Source of the DNA: Trebonia sp963771985 | GTDB lineage: Bacteria; Actinomycetota; Actinomycetes; Streptosporangiales; Streptosporangiaceae | Direction: 5' to 3' | Assembly (NCBI GenBank): GCA_963771985.1 | Contig: CAVYVO010000002.1 | Span: 62,001-126,000, forward strand | Length of the DNA: 64,000 bases | In this document: piece by piece, positions 17,980-27,120 of the stretch | Layout of the letters: each line of letters starts with the position of its first letter | Numbering within the stretch: position 1 is the first letter of the stretch | Position numbers and translations under genes: made by a program | Notes under the pieces: model-generated | Databases searched by the model: none | The model's input: only the letters and a program-made list of their open reading frames with translations | What the model was told of the DNA's origin: nothing

Positions 17980-18939
17980 GTGGCCGGGCAAGCCAGTGCT
18001 GTGGAGCGCCTGGCCAGACAGGTCAAGGAGGCGGTGGAGGCGGCTGATCTGGACGCGCTTGCGGGCTTGCTCGATCCCAGGGTGCGGTGGGGGCCGCCCG
18101 GTGACCCGGTGCCACCGTGCCGGGACCGGGAACAGGTGATGACCCGGTACCGGCGTGCCCGGGACGCCGGCGCCCGCGCCCGGGTGACCGAGACGGTGGT
18201 ATCCGGGGACAAGCTCCTGGTTGGCCTGAAGGTGACGGGCGGCCGTGGCGCGAGGCCCGGGGAGGAGGCGGACCGCTGGCAGGGGTTCACCGTGGCTGAC
18301 GGGCGGATCACTGCGATCACCGGGTTCGGTAACCGGGGCGAGGGGGCGGTGTGGGCGGGGCTGGCGCCCGCGCCGCCAGCTCCGCCGGGGGCCATCCGGT
18401 GGGCCGCGCCAGGGCACCGGATGGCCGATGACCGGGTCGGACTGCGGCTGCCGGAGCTGGCCGACGCCGCCGTGCTTCATCGGTATGCATCCCGGCCCGG
18501 CGGGCTGGACGGGAGCTGGGTGCCGCTGCCCGGGGACGTGAGCTTGCCGGACTGCCAGGCGCTGGTTAGGGACTGGCTGGCCGGGTGGGCCAATCAGCGC
18601 AGTTTCTACGGCCCGGCTCTGGTCATTACCGCGGCCGGCGACCCGGCGCTGGCCGGCCTGGTCGTTCTTTACGACCGTGGCCGCCGCATCGTCGAACTTG
18701 CCTACGGGGTCGCCCCGGACCGGCGGGGCCGCGGTTATGCGACACGGGCCGCGCGGCTGACGGCCCGCTGGCTGCTGCACGATGGCCACGCCAGCATGGT
18801 CGAGCTACGCATCGGTCCCGCCAACACCGCCAGCCAGCGTGTTGCCGCGGCGGCCGGCTTCACCCTGGGCCGACCGATCGGCTCCCCTGTGCCTGCAACC
18901 GGGAGAACCGGCGACGACCTGCGCTTTGTCATGCGCTAG
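17980..18939 (+). CDS. NTF2/SnoaL-like domain fused to a GNAT acetyltransferase
   Basis: 319 residues in two modules. Residues about 8-125 have an NTF2-like pattern (AVEAADLDALAGLLDPRVRW, a GFTVADGRITAI strand pair). Residues about 145-319 form a GNAT domain with the acetyl-CoA loop VAPDRRGRGYATRAARL and the terminal strand after NTASQRVAAAAGF, as in RimJ/RimL-type enzymes. A Pro/Ala linker joins them. GGGGAGG precedes the GTG start. The arrangement suggests substrate capture by the first domain and acetylation by the second. The target is unknown. Confidence 0.8.
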   Translation: MAGQASAVERLARQVKEAVEAADLDALAGLLDPRVRWGPPGDPVPPCRDREQVMTRYRRARDAGARARVTETVVSGDKLLVGLKVTGGRGARPGEEADRWQGFTVADGRITAITGFGNRGEGAVWAGLAPAPPAPPGAIRWAAPGHRMADDRVGLRLPELADAAVLHRYASRPGGLDGSWVPLPGDVSLPDCQALVRDWLAGWANQRSFYGPALVITAAGDPALAGLVVLYDRGRRIVELAYGVAPDRRGRGYATRAARLTARWLLHDGHASMVELRIGPANTASQRVAAAAGFTLGRPIGSPVPATGRTGDDLRFVMR

Positions 18940-19570
18940 CACCGGCGGCGATAGACCCCAGACAGGTAGCCGCCGCCTCGCGGGCCCAACGCTGCGGTCC
19001 GTAGTTAAGGCGCACCCCGATCAAGAGTAGCCGCACTCCATACCGCCGAATAGGAATGCCTACTAGATCAGTAGGCATATATGAGTTCATGGCGCGCAGA
19101 TCATCCATTCCAGTGCGCAGCCCGGAGGCCAGCTCTAGGGCTGGCTGGCCGACGGAACAATAGGCGGCAACGCAAAGGGGGCGGTTTTACAGGCCGCTGT
19201 CATACATGCCCTGAACTGCGGCCACGCGTCGAGCTTCTGAACTTCGCCACGTATTCGCCAGACGATCGTGTCAACGGCGCGGGATTTGATCCACTATTCA
19301 CCCGCCGCCGACAGATCGCTTCCAATCGGGGTGACGTGGCACCGCATTGCGCAGTCTGGCGCCATGATCACCCTGTACAGCAACCGGGCGCTATCCGCGC
19401 CTGCCCCTGCAGGCTGCAGACATGCCAGAACGGCCGCTGTGGACTAGTTGCCTACAGCGCTATGATCGCAGACCAGGGCGAAGCCGGCCTGGACACCGTC
19501 GCCGACGTGCTCCGCCACAACCGCGACCCGGCCCTCGCTCCTGGCTGACGACCTGCAGGCCTACCGCGTG
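18940..19570 (+). other. Intergenic stretch with a palindrome, no supported gene
   Basis: About 630 bp. Fragments in different frames (for example GEAGLDTVADVLRHNRDP at about 19480 and LADDLQAYRVL ending near 19576) suggest a small decayed gene, but no intact frame exists. A strong palindrome at 19056-19078 is listed separately. Confidence 0.35.
19056..19078 (+). promoter_or_regulatory. Perfect 9-bp-arm palindrome
   Basis: ATGCCTACT, a 5-nt spacer AGATC, then AGTAGGCAT: a perfect dyad in an otherwise unremarkable region, followed by TATATGAG. It looks more like a dimeric regulator's operator than a terminator, because no T-run follows. No regulator is adjacent. Confidence 0.45.
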
Positions 19571-20233
19571 CTATGACCGTTCCGGCTTTGCGGGCGTGAG
19601 CAGTCCCCGGTTGAACGCCTCGGCGACGGCGGCGGCACGGTCGTTGACGCCGAGCTTGGCGTAGATGTGCAGCAGGTGAGTCTTGACCGTGGCCTCGCTG
19701 ATGAACAGCCTGGCGGCCGCCTCCCGGTTGGTGGCGCCCGCCGCGATCAATCCGAGGACCTCGAGTTCCCGCTGGCTCAGCGGCTCCGTCTCAGGAGCCC
19801 GGACCCGGTTCATCAGGCGGGCCGCCACCGATGGGGCGAGTACAGCCTGGCCTGCGGCGGCTGCCCGGACCGCGCGCAGCAGCTCGGCGCGGGGAGCATC
19901 TTTGAGCAGGTAGCCGGTCGCGCCCGCCTCGATCGCGGGCAGGACGTAGCTGTCGGTGTCGTAGGTGGTCAGTACCAGCACCCGCGCGGTGCTGCCGTGC
20001 CGGGCCAGCTCGGTTATCGCGGTCGCGCCGTCCATGACGGGCATGCGCAGGTCCATCAGGATCACGTCGGGCTTGACCGCCTGTGCGAGCCGGACCGCCT
20101 CTGCGCCGTCGGCGGCCTCGCCGGCCACCTCGAAATCGGGATCGGCGGCGAACATACCGCTCAGCCCGTCCCTGACCACGGGGTGGTCGTCCGCGATCAG
20201 CAGCCGGATCGGCGCGCCCGGGTGATTGCTCAT
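19571..20233 (-). CDS. NarL/FixJ-type response regulator
   Basis: 220 residues. The receiver domain (about 8-125) has the acidic pair DD in LLIADDHPVVRDG, the phosphoacceptor Asp in VILMDLRMPVMDG, Thr in VLVLTTY and Lys in YLLKDAPR. The C-terminal LuxR-type helix-turn-helix (about 150-215) has LSQRELEVLGLIAAGATNRE and SEATVKTHLLHIYAKLG. Its ATG overlaps the kinase stop by 4 bp. With the kinase and ABC genes upstream it forms one transcription unit and probably regulates that transporter. Confidence 0.92.
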   Translation of the reverse strand: MSNHPGAPIRLLIADDHPVVRDGLSGMFAADPDFEVAGEAADGAEAVRLAQAVKPDVILMDLRMPVMDGATAITELARHGSTARVLVLTTYDTDSYVLPAIEAGATGYLLKDAPRAELLRAVRAAAAGQAVLAPSVAARLMNRVRAPETEPLSQRELEVLGLIAAGATNREAAARLFISEATVKTHLLHIYAKLGVNDRAAAVAEAFNRGLLTPAKPERS

Positions 20234-21546
20234 GGGCCGGCCTGGGCTGGTACAGCCGGCACGCAGGCCGAGATCGCGGTGCCGCCGCCCGGCTCCGACT
20301 CGATGTGCAGCGTGCCGGACACGGCCTCTATCCGCTGCCGCATCGCGACTAGGCCGAACCCGCAGCCATCACCGTCTGGCCGCCTGCCACGGCCTCCGCC
20401 AGAGGTCCCGTCCGGCCCGGCAGATGCCAATCCGGGGTCAACGACCAGGGCGGGATCAAAGCCGACGCCGTCGTCGCGCACGTCCAGCGCCACCTCGCTG
20501 TCCATGTAGGAGACGGTCAGCCCGACCCTAGCCGCGTGCGCGTGCTTGGCCACGTTGGCCAGCGCCTCCTGGGCGGCGCGCAGCAGCGCGAACTCGGCCT
20601 GCGGCTGGATCGGCCGCTCCGTTCCGGTGGTCCTGACCTGCACCGGGATCCCGTTCAGCGCTGACCAGCGCCCGGCGACGCCGCCCAGCGCCTCGCTCAG
20701 CCGGGCCTTCTCCAGCGGCTCGGGCCGCAGCGCGTGCACCGAGCGTCTGGCCTCGGTCAGGTTCTCCCGGGCGAGCCGGGTCGCGGCCGTGAAATGCCGC
20801 CGCCAGCTCACCGGATCATCGGCGGCTTGCTCGGCCGCCTGCAGCTGGGTGACGATCCCGGCGAGCCCTTGCGCGAGAGTGTCGTGGATCTCCTGCGCCA
20901 TCCGGCGCCGCTCCTCGAGGATGCCGGCCTCCCGGGCCTGCACCAGCAGCTGCCGGTGCAGGCCCTCGTTCTCCGCCAGCGTCGCCTCCAGCCTGCGGTT
21001 CGCCTCGCTCAGCTCGTCAAGCGCCTGTTTGCGCTGGTCATGTTGCTTCTCGACGCCGTGCAGGAGCCAGAAGAGGCTGCAGATGAGCAGCACGTTCAGG
21101 GCGATCATGCCGCCGTAGGCCACGAGGCCGGGCAGCGTGTGCTTGTCCACGCTGTGCGCCTGGGCCGTGGCCGCCAGGACCGCCATCGCGGCGGCCGGGG
21201 GCAGCAGCCATGGCCAGGGCAGCAGCCGGAACGAAAGGCCGTACCCGATGGGCGTGAAGAACCCGAACCAGGGATCCCTGATCACCAGGATGGCGGTGAT
21301 GACGATAAGCCCTGTGACGAACACCGCCATCACCGGAGTGCGCTTGCGCAAGCCCGGATGCAGTGGCAGCAGCATCCACGCCGCGGCCAGCGCGCACAGG
21401 GCCAAGTTGACGCGGACGGAGCCCCATTGGGCGCTGGTTGCCGAGACGGTCAGGGCTGCGAGGACGGCGTAGGAACCGATGGCTCCGGGAACCGGCCACC
21501 CCTGCCGCCAGGCGTCTAGCAGGGAGCGCTGCGTCGGACTGCTCAT
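20230..21546 (-). CDS. Sensor histidine kinase (HisKA_3 type)
   Basis: 438 residues. The N-terminal membrane domain (about residues 20-165) has several hydrophobic helices. A coiled coil (KQALDELSEANRRLEATLAE) leads into the HisKA_3 domain with the phosphoacceptor His in RRRMAQEIHDTLAQGLAGIV. The HATPase_c domain has N-box AQEALANVAKHA, DVRDDGVGFDP and GFGLVAMRQRIE. An insert rich in Gly/Arg separates the last two motifs. GGAG precedes the ATG at 21546. It is the partner of the response regulator downstream. Confidence 0.92.
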   Translation of the reverse strand: MSSPTQRSLLDAWRQGWPVPGAIGSYAVLAALTVSATSAQWGSVRVNLALCALAAAWMLLPLHPGLRKRTPVMAVFVTGLIVITAILVIRDPWFGFFTPIGYGLSFRLLPWPWLLPPAAAMAVLAATAQAHSVDKHTLPGLVAYGGMIALNVLLICSLFWLLHGVEKQHDQRKQALDELSEANRRLEATLAENEGLHRQLLVQAREAGILEERRRMAQEIHDTLAQGLAGIVTQLQAAEQAADDPVSWRRHFTAATRLARENLTEARRSVHALRPEPLEKARLSEALGGVAGRWSALNGIPVQVRTTGTERPIQPQAEFALLRAAQEALANVAKHAHAARVGLTVSYMDSEVALDVRDDGVGFDPALVVDPGLASAGPDGTSGGGRGRRPDGDGCGFGLVAMRQRIEAVSGTLHIESEPGGGTAISACVPAVPAQAGP

Positions 21547-21566
21547 CTGCTCCCTCCGATCAAAAT

Positions 21567-22346
21567 CTACTCCCAGCGGAAGAATTTGGCTGCGGCCAGT
21601 CCGAACGCCACCGCGTATGCCGCCAGGGTCAGCAGCTGCAGCCATGTCGGCCACAGTCCCAGGGTCGCGTTCTGCAGCGCCCCTGACGCCGCACCCAGCG
21701 GGGTGGCGTGGCTGATGTGCTGCAGCACCGTGGGCATGTTGGGGATCGGCAGCCACAGGCCGGAGAAGAACATCAGCGGGAAGAACAGCAGGTCCCCGAT
21801 CCCCGCGGCGGCCCGGCCGCCCGGCGCGACCGCGGCGACGAACAGGCCCATGCTCAGCATCGCGGCCACGGTGAGCAGCATGGCGATGACCCAGCCGCCG
21901 AACTGGCGCGGCAGCGCGGCGCCGTAGCCGAGCCTGCTCACCGCCAGGACCACGACCACGGTGATCACGATGGTGGTAAGGGCGACGGTCAGCTGGGCGG
22001 CGAGCACCCGCAGCGGGCCGGCCGGCGTGGTCCGCATGCGGCGCAGGATTCCCCGCTCCCGGTAGCCGGCCAGCGTCAATGGCATGGTGATGAGCGATAT
22101 CAGGGCGACCGCCATCATGATCCAGATGGGTACGTAGAGCTCGAGCGTGGTGAGGCCGCCGTAGACCGCCTTCGGCCTGCTCCACGACGAGAGGCTGCCG
22201 AAGATGATGATCAGCAGCAGCGGGAGCCCCATGCCGAAGACGGGTCCGATCACCTCGCGCAGGTACAGCTTCAGCTCGGTGATGGTGAGCTGCCACAGCG
22301 CGGACCCCCGCGCGGCAGCCCGCGGCGCCGCGGTCATGACTGACAT
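21567..22346 (-). CDS. ABC-2 type transporter permease
   Basis: 259 residues with six predicted membrane helices of the ABC2_membrane type: an early LREVIGPVFGMGLPLLLIII helix and the conserved region LFFPLMFFSGLWLPIPNMP, followed by a HISHATPLGAA amphipathic segment. AGGAG precedes the ATG. It lies 18 bp after the ATPase stop and 20 bp before the kinase start. Such permeases, paired with a two-component system, usually export drugs, lipids or antimicrobial peptides. Confidence 0.9.
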   Translation of the reverse strand: MSVMTAAPRAAARGSALWQLTITELKLYLREVIGPVFGMGLPLLLIIIFGSLSSWSRPKAVYGGLTTLELYVPIWIMMAVALISLITMPLTLAGYRERGILRRMRTTPAGPLRVLAAQLTVALTTIVITVVVVLAVSRLGYGAALPRQFGGWVIAMLLTVAAMLSMGLFVAAVAPGGRAAAGIGDLLFFPLMFFSGLWLPIPNMPTVLQHISHATPLGAASGALQNATLGLWPTWLQLLTLAAYAVAFGLAAAKFFRWE

Positions 22347-22363
22347 GACGGTACTCCTAACTC

Positions 22364-23284
22364 TCAGTTCTGATCCGCGTGTGCGTGCCTGCCGGTCAGC
22401 GCGAGGAACGCGTCCTCCAGGCTGGTCTGCTCCACGCGCAGCTGCCGGGCGATGATCTGGTTGCGGGCCAGCACCGAGGTGACCGCGTTCAGCGCGTTGC
22501 TGGTGCCGGTGACCACCACGACATCGCCCCGGTGGGTGACGCTGGTGACGTCGGGCAGGCTGGTCAGCAGCCTGTCGTCGAGCGGGACGGGCGGGCGGAA
22601 CTGGATCCGCTGCTCGGTCTCGACTTCCTCGGCCAGCGCGGCCGGGGTGCCGAGTGCCACGATGCGGCCCTTGTCGAGCATCGCGACCCGGTCGCACAGC
22701 CGCTCGGCCTCCTCCATGAAGTGGGTGACGAGCAGGATCGTGACCCCGCGATCGCGCACCCCCTCGACCAGCTCCCAGGTGTCTCGCCTGGCCTGCGGGT
22801 CCAGGCCGGTGGTGAGCTCGTCGACCACCGCCACCCGCGGGCTGCCGACCAGCGCCAGCGCGGCCGACAGCCGCTGCTTCTGCCCGCCGGACAGCTTGCC
22901 GAACCTGGTCCCGGCCTTGTCCGCGAGTCCGAGCACGTCCATCAGCGCCCGCCAGTCGGCCGGCGCCCGGTAGAACGAGCTGTACAGCCGCAGCGCCTCC
23001 GCGACCTTCAGCTTGTCGGGAAGCTGGCTATCCTGGAGCTGGACGCCGAGCCGTTGCGTCAGCTCGGCCCGGTCCCGCTGCGGATCGAGCCCGAGCACGC
23101 TGATCTCGCCCCGGTCCTGCTTCCGCAGTCCCTCGACGCACTCCACAGTTGTGGTCTTGCCCGCGCCGTTGGGGCCGAGGATCCCGAAGATCTCGCCCTC
23201 GTCCACGGCGAAGCACACATCATCGACCGCAGTCGTGTCTCCGTAGTTCTTGTGCAGATGCTGCACTTCGATCACTGTCTTCAT
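22364..23284 (-). CDS. ABC transporter ATP-binding protein
   Basis: 306 residues. Walker A is GPNGAGKTTTVEC (about 40), the signature is LSGGQKQRLSAALAL, Walker B/D-loop is VAVVDELTTGLDPQARR and the switch His is in LLVTHFMEEAERL. A C-terminal extension of about 90 residues (DUF4162-like, ending LEDAFLALTGRHAHAD) is typical of DrrA-like drug-resistance ATPases. The ATG at 23284 starts MKTVIEVQHLHKNYG; earlier in-frame residues look non-coding. Head gene of the ABC/two-component unit. Confidence 0.92.
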   Translation of the reverse strand: MKTVIEVQHLHKNYGDTTAVDDVCFAVDEGEIFGILGPNGAGKTTTVECVEGLRKQDRGEISVLGLDPQRDRAELTQRLGVQLQDSQLPDKLKVAEALRLYSSFYRAPADWRALMDVLGLADKAGTRFGKLSGGQKQRLSAALALVGSPRVAVVDELTTGLDPQARRDTWELVEGVRDRGVTILLVTHFMEEAERLCDRVAMLDKGRIVALGTPAALAEEVETEQRIQFRPPVPLDDRLLTSLPDVTSVTHRGDVVVVTGTSNALNAVTSVLARNQIIARQLRVEQTSLEDAFLALTGRHAHADQN

Positions 23285-23959
23285 GCTTCCAGCGTCGTGA
23301 TGCCGCATCCGGCGCGCCACGGACGGCCGACCCTGGATTCCGCGCGATCCGGCTGAACCGCTCGATAGACCGGATGGCTGATCCCATCCACCGATTGGTG
23401 GACCGCCGAACGCAACAGCCAGGGCCAACCGCGTGAACCTCATGAACCTGCCAGCTCCGCCGGGCCGAAGACCAGCGCCACCACCCTCCAGACGGTCGTG
23501 GACTGCCAGCGCTACGCCACACCGTACACAGCGCAACGGATCATGAATCTACCGGACTTGCTGGTCCAAGACTCCTGCCTACCTGCGCAAATGGCACGTG
23601 ATCATCGCCGCCATACCGAATATCGCCACGTATTGTCCATGATCACATTCGGAAACCGATGACAGCAGTCACGCGTCCTGCATGGTGCTCTATCGCAGTC
23701 GTTGCGTTGGAGGCGGTCCCGCAGACCGCTCTCATACGCATGGTAACGAGGCACTGCAGTTCCACGGTTCTGATTTCGCCGCGCATTCGCCAGAAAATGC
23801 CAACGCGACAGAAAATCCCGTTCTGCGCGCCTCCCAACGATCGCAACGAAGGGACCGTTCCAGTACAGAACGGCGGGAGTGTGCGCGTTCCCTCTGACCT
23901 CAGCAGTTACTGAGCGTGATGCCGATCCGCACAGCCTTCAGCTCAGGCAGGGGAGCACG
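23285..23959 (+). other. Intergenic stretch without a supported gene
   Basis: About 675 bp between the ABC unit and the catabolic island. Short frames on both strands (around 23640-23910) have no recognisable sequence and poor coding character. The promoter of the ABC operon should lie in its left part. Confidence 0.4.
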
Positions 23960-24628
23960 TCAATCCTTATGCATCAGCTCGGACGTGGCGGCTGACATCG
24001 GTGCCGTGAGCATGCCCACCCAGCCGTCGACGTAGTTGCTCAGCTGGGCGTCGCTGATCCGCTGGTGGCCGCGTGCGAGCTCGGCCAGCAGGTTCAGCAC
24101 GCTGTTGTAGAGCTGCACCTCCCGGCCCAGCCGGGCCCGCTCGGGCAGGCCGGACAACAGGCCGGGCACCGTGTCCCGCAGCACGTTGACGGTGCTGTCG
24201 GACATCTGCGGGGGCAGGTACTCCGCGAACGTGCGGGTATTGGCGCTGACCCGCGCCAGGAACGGCACGAACATCTCGCCCGCGTCGATGCTCTCGATCA
24301 GCGGGCGCACGATGATCCAGACCGCCTCGCGGGGGTCGCCGACCACCCCGCGGTCCCAGGCCTCTTGCAGCAGTTCGGCCCGGCGGGCGTTGATCTTCCG
24401 GTAGCGGAACTCGAGCAGCGCGCGCACCAGGCCGGCCTGCGACCCGAAGTGGTAGGTGATGACAGAGGAGTTCGACTGCCCGGCCGCCGCCTGGATCTCG
24501 CGCAGCGTGACGCCCTCGACGCCGTTCATCGCGAACAGGCGCTCCGCGGTCACCATCAGCAGCTCGCGTGTCGCTTCGCCGGTGGAGTGGCGGCGCCGGG
24601 TACGCGTGTTCTCCGCGTCCGCGGTCAT
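23960..24628 (-). CDS. TetR-family transcriptional regulator
   Basis: 222 residues. The N-terminal helix-turn-helix (about 15-65) has the TetR pattern ERLFAMNGVEGVTLREIQ, then SNSSVITYHFGSQAGLVRAL. A helical ligand-binding domain follows. It is divergent from the amidohydrolase at 24781 across 152 bp with an AT-rich core, and so is the most likely controller of the plus-strand operon from 24781. Regulators of this kind in acyl-CoA catabolic clusters usually bind a CoA thioester. Confidence 0.9.
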   Translation of the reverse strand: MTADAENTRTRRRHSTGEATRELLMVTAERLFAMNGVEGVTLREIQAAAGQSNSSVITYHFGSQAGLVRALLEFRYRKINARRAELLQEAWDRGVVGDPREAVWIIVRPLIESIDAGEMFVPFLARVSANTRTFAEYLPPQMSDSTVNVLRDTVPGLLSGLPERARLGREVQLYNSVLNLLAELARGHQRISDAQLSNYVDGWVGMLTAPMSAATSELMHKD

Positions 24629-24706
24629 GGTTCATCGTAGCAGCGGGCCACGTGGTCGAGCGGGAAAGATAATGAACTTCTCTTAGAAAATTCTGGACAG
24701 TTGAAT

Positions 24707-24722
24707 CAGTTAGTGAAATGCT
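24707..24722 (+). promoter_or_regulatory. AT-rich box in the TetR/amidohydrolase divergent promoter
   Basis: CAGTTAGTGAAATGCT, preceded by TTGAAT (24701-24706). It resembles CAGCTAACTAAAATGCT at 35244-35260, and the TTGAATCAG run (24701-24709) recurs exactly at 30642-30650. A probable regulator-binding or promoter element shared within the catabolic island. Confidence 0.4.
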
Positions 24723-24780
24723 CTGATGACAGCGACCTGTTGACCGTGGCGCCTGCCGCCCGCGCTCCGGAGGACAATGG

Positions 24781-25905
24781 ATGCCGAAGATCTGGACCAA
24801 CTCAGGCGACTCGCACTTCCTCGAGCCGGCCGACCTGTGGGAGTCGCGGCTGCCCAAGCGGCTGGCCGACCTCACCCCGAAGGCGGAGAAGGACCCCGAC
24901 GGCGAGTACGAGACCGTGCGCGTGGACGGGCAGGCCTTCCGCCGCAAGCTCCCCACCTCGGCCGCGGTGAAGTTCCTGGAAGACACCCGCAAGGCGGTGG
25001 GTATCAGGGACGCCCGGCTGCGGCTGAACGACCTCGACCACGAGGGCGTGTGGGGCGAGGTGATCTTCCCGTCGCTCGGCATGTGGGCGTCCACCTTCCG
25101 CACCCCGGAGCTGCTGAAGGCGTGCATGCGGGCCAGCAACGAGTGGGCGCTTGAGGAAGTCGGGGCGGTGTCCGACCGCTACGTGGTCACCGCCCAGGTC
25201 TCCACCCTGGCGGTCGAGGACGCCGTTCCGGAGCTGGAGTGGGCGGCCGCCCACGGCTTCAAGGCGGTGTTCCTGCCGACCCGGCCGCACCCGAGCGCCC
25301 CTGACTGGCACATGGCTGACTGGGAGCCGTTCTGGCAGGCGGCCGAGCAGGCGGCCATGGTGCTCGCCATCCACATCGGCACCGATCCGGTCGACCTGTC
25401 GGCCGGCCGGGTCGGCGTCACCTACCGGGGGCCGGGCGGCGCGGTCATGAACTACGCCGAGACCACCTTCTCCGGCCAGCGCGCGGCGATGAAGCTGGTG
25501 GCGTCGGGCGCGCTGGACCGCCACCCCGGCCTGAAAGTGCTGATCTCCGAGGGCGGCGCCAGCTGGATCCCGTTCCTCGGCGACCGGATGCGGGAGGGCT
25601 ACCGGCAGCACCACATGGCGGTGCGCCCCAAGCTCACCCGCGATCCCAAGGACATCCTGATGACACAGGTCTACGCGTCCTTCCAGCACGACGAGTCGGC
25701 GGTGGCGGCGTTCGACGCGATGGGCTACCGGAACGTCATGTTCGGGTCGGACTACCCGCACATGGAGGGCACCTACGGCCACACCCAGGACACGCTGAAG
25801 GAGCTGTTCGACGGCGTGTCGCAGGAGACCATGCGGCGGATCACCCAAGGGGCGTTCTTCGAGCTCTTCCCGCACGTCCCGCCGGTTCCCGCGGACGAGG
25901 CCTGA
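24781..25905 (+). CDS. Amidohydrolase family protein (COG2159 type)
   Basis: 374-residue TIM-barrel metal hydrolase or decarboxylase, related to the one at 1096. Asp10-Ser-His12-Phe-Leu-Glu-Pro forms the N-terminal metal motif, AIHIGTDPVDL supplies a barrel His, and FGSDYPHMEGTYG near residue 322 holds the catalytic Asp. GGAGG lies upstream of the ATG. It is the first gene of a tightly packed plus-strand operon (3-bp gap to the thiolase-like gene). In this family the chemistry is C-C bond hydrolysis or decarboxylation of ring-derived acids. The substrate is unknown. Confidence 0.85.
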   Translation: MPKIWTNSGDSHFLEPADLWESRLPKRLADLTPKAEKDPDGEYETVRVDGQAFRRKLPTSAAVKFLEDTRKAVGIRDARLRLNDLDHEGVWGEVIFPSLGMWASTFRTPELLKACMRASNEWALEEVGAVSDRYVVTAQVSTLAVEDAVPELEWAAAHGFKAVFLPTRPHPSAPDWHMADWEPFWQAAEQAAMVLAIHIGTDPVDLSAGRVGVTYRGPGGAVMNYAETTFSGQRAAMKLVASGALDRHPGLKVLISEGGASWIPFLGDRMREGYRQHHMAVRPKLTRDPKDILMTQVYASFQHDESAVAAFDAMGYRNVMFGSDYPHMEGTYGHTQDTLKELFDGVSQETMRRITQGAFFELFPHVPPVPADEA

Positions 25906-25908
25906 GCG

Positions 25909-27120
25909 GTGGCGCGGGACACGGGCGTCCGCGACGTCGCCATCGCCGGCATCGGCGCGACCCCCTACTACAAGCGCGGCGAGACCGCTGACAAGAGCAT
26001 CACCCAGCTGGCGGGCGAGGCGATCCTCGCCGCCTGCGCGGACGCCGGCGTCTCGGTCACCGACGTCGACGGCCTGGCGTTCTACTCGCTCGCCCGGGCC
26101 GGGTACGGGGAGCAGATGGAAGCCGGCGAGCTAGTGGAGACGCTCGGCGTCCGGGAGCTGAAGTTCTCCGCCGCGCTGACCGGGGGCGGCGGCGGCTCGG
26201 CGGGCGCCATCGGCCTGGCCCGCGCCGCGATCGTCGCGGGCGACGCCTCAGTGGTGGTGACGGTGATGGCGCTGCAGCAGCGAACGCGGCTCGGCACGGT
26301 GGTCGCGTCCAAGGCGGTCACCCCGGTCAGCTCGTTCGTGCAGCCGTCTGGCCTGGCCGGACCGGGCCACCTGATGTCGCTGCTGACCCGCCGCCACATG
26401 CACGTGTACGGCACCACCAGGGACGCGTTCGCCGAGATCGCCATCTCGACCAGGCAGAACGCCGTCAGCCGGCCGAAGGCGAGGTACCGCGAGCCGCTGA
26501 CCCGCGAGCAGTATTTCAGCGCCCGGATGATCGCCGACCCGCTCTGCCTGTACGACTTCTGCCTGGAGAGCGAGGGCGCGGTCGCGATCGTCACGACCTC
26601 GCTCGAGCGGGCCCGCGACCTGCGGCAGCCGCCTGTGCCGGTGGTCGCGGCCGCCCACGGCGGCACCCGCGAGTGGGGACGCGCGTTCTCCTGGTTCGGC
26701 ATGCCCGACGACGAGACCTTCGCCTCGTCCGGCAACAAGCCCATCGCCGACCGGCTTTACCAGCGGGCCGGGATCACGGCCCAGGACATCGACGTGGCGC
26801 TGATCTACGACCACTTCACGCCGATGGTGCTCATGCAGCTCGAAGACTACGGCTTCTGCGAGAAGGGCGAGGGCGGGCCGTTCGTGCTGAGCGGCGCGAT
26901 CAGGTACACGCCGGAGCGCAAGCCCGGCAACATCGCGGTGAACACGCACGGCGGCCAGCTTTCCGAGGCTTACGTCATCGGCGCCACCCACATCGTGGAG
27001 GGCGTCGAGCAGCTGCGCGGCACCGCCGTCAACCAGGTCGCCGGGGCCGAGCTGGCGCTGGTCACCGGCGGCCCCTCCGCTATCCCGAACAGCGGGCTGA
27101 TCCTGGGGCGTGACCGATGA
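25909..27120 (+). CDS. Thiolase-like protein (lipid-transfer/aldolase type)
   Basis: 403-residue thiolase-fold protein. The position where thiolases carry the nucleophilic Cys reads TGGGGGSAGAIG with no Cys, while the C-terminal His is kept in NTHGGQLSEAYVIGA. Tyr residues lie in ALIYDHFTPMV. This fits the Ltp2-like group, which pairs with a DUF35 protein to perform retro-aldol cleavage of hydroxyacyl-CoA esters in steroid side-chain degradation, or acyltransferase complexes of PhlC type. The GTG start is 3 bp after the previous stop, and the DUF35 partner overlaps the 3' end by 4 bp. Confidence 0.85.
   Translation: MARDTGVRDVAIAGIGATPYYKRGETADKSITQLAGEAILAACADAGVSVTDVDGLAFYSLARAGYGEQMEAGELVETLGVRELKFSAALTGGGGGSAGAIGLARAAIVAGDASVVVTVMALQQRTRLGTVVASKAVTPVSSFVQPSGLAGPGHLMSLLTRRHMHVYGTTRDAFAEIAISTRQNAVSRPKARYREPLTREQYFSARMIADPLCLYDFCLESEGAVAIVTTSLERARDLRQPPVPVVAAAHGGTREWGRAFSWFGMPDDETFASSGNKPIADRLYQRAGITAQDIDVALIYDHFTPMVLMQLEDYGFCEKGEGGPFVLSGAIRYTPERKPGNIAVNTHGGQLSEAYVIGATHIVEGVEQLRGTAVNQVAGAELALVTGGPSAIPNSGLILGRDR

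Noticed and set aside
17860..18789. N-terminal extension of the minus-strand frame ending at 17524
   Set aside because: It is antisense to the NTF2-GNAT gene and lacks coding character; only the last 111 codons are kept.
19364..19576. Small decayed gene with fragments in three frames
   Set aside because: The pieces look coding, but they could not be joined with confidence and no family was recognised, so it is only mentioned within the intergenic entry.
21547..22296. Extension of the histidine kinase frame upstream to 22296
   Set aside because: It overlaps the ABC permease in another frame; a good ribosome-binding site and membrane helix start are found at 21546.
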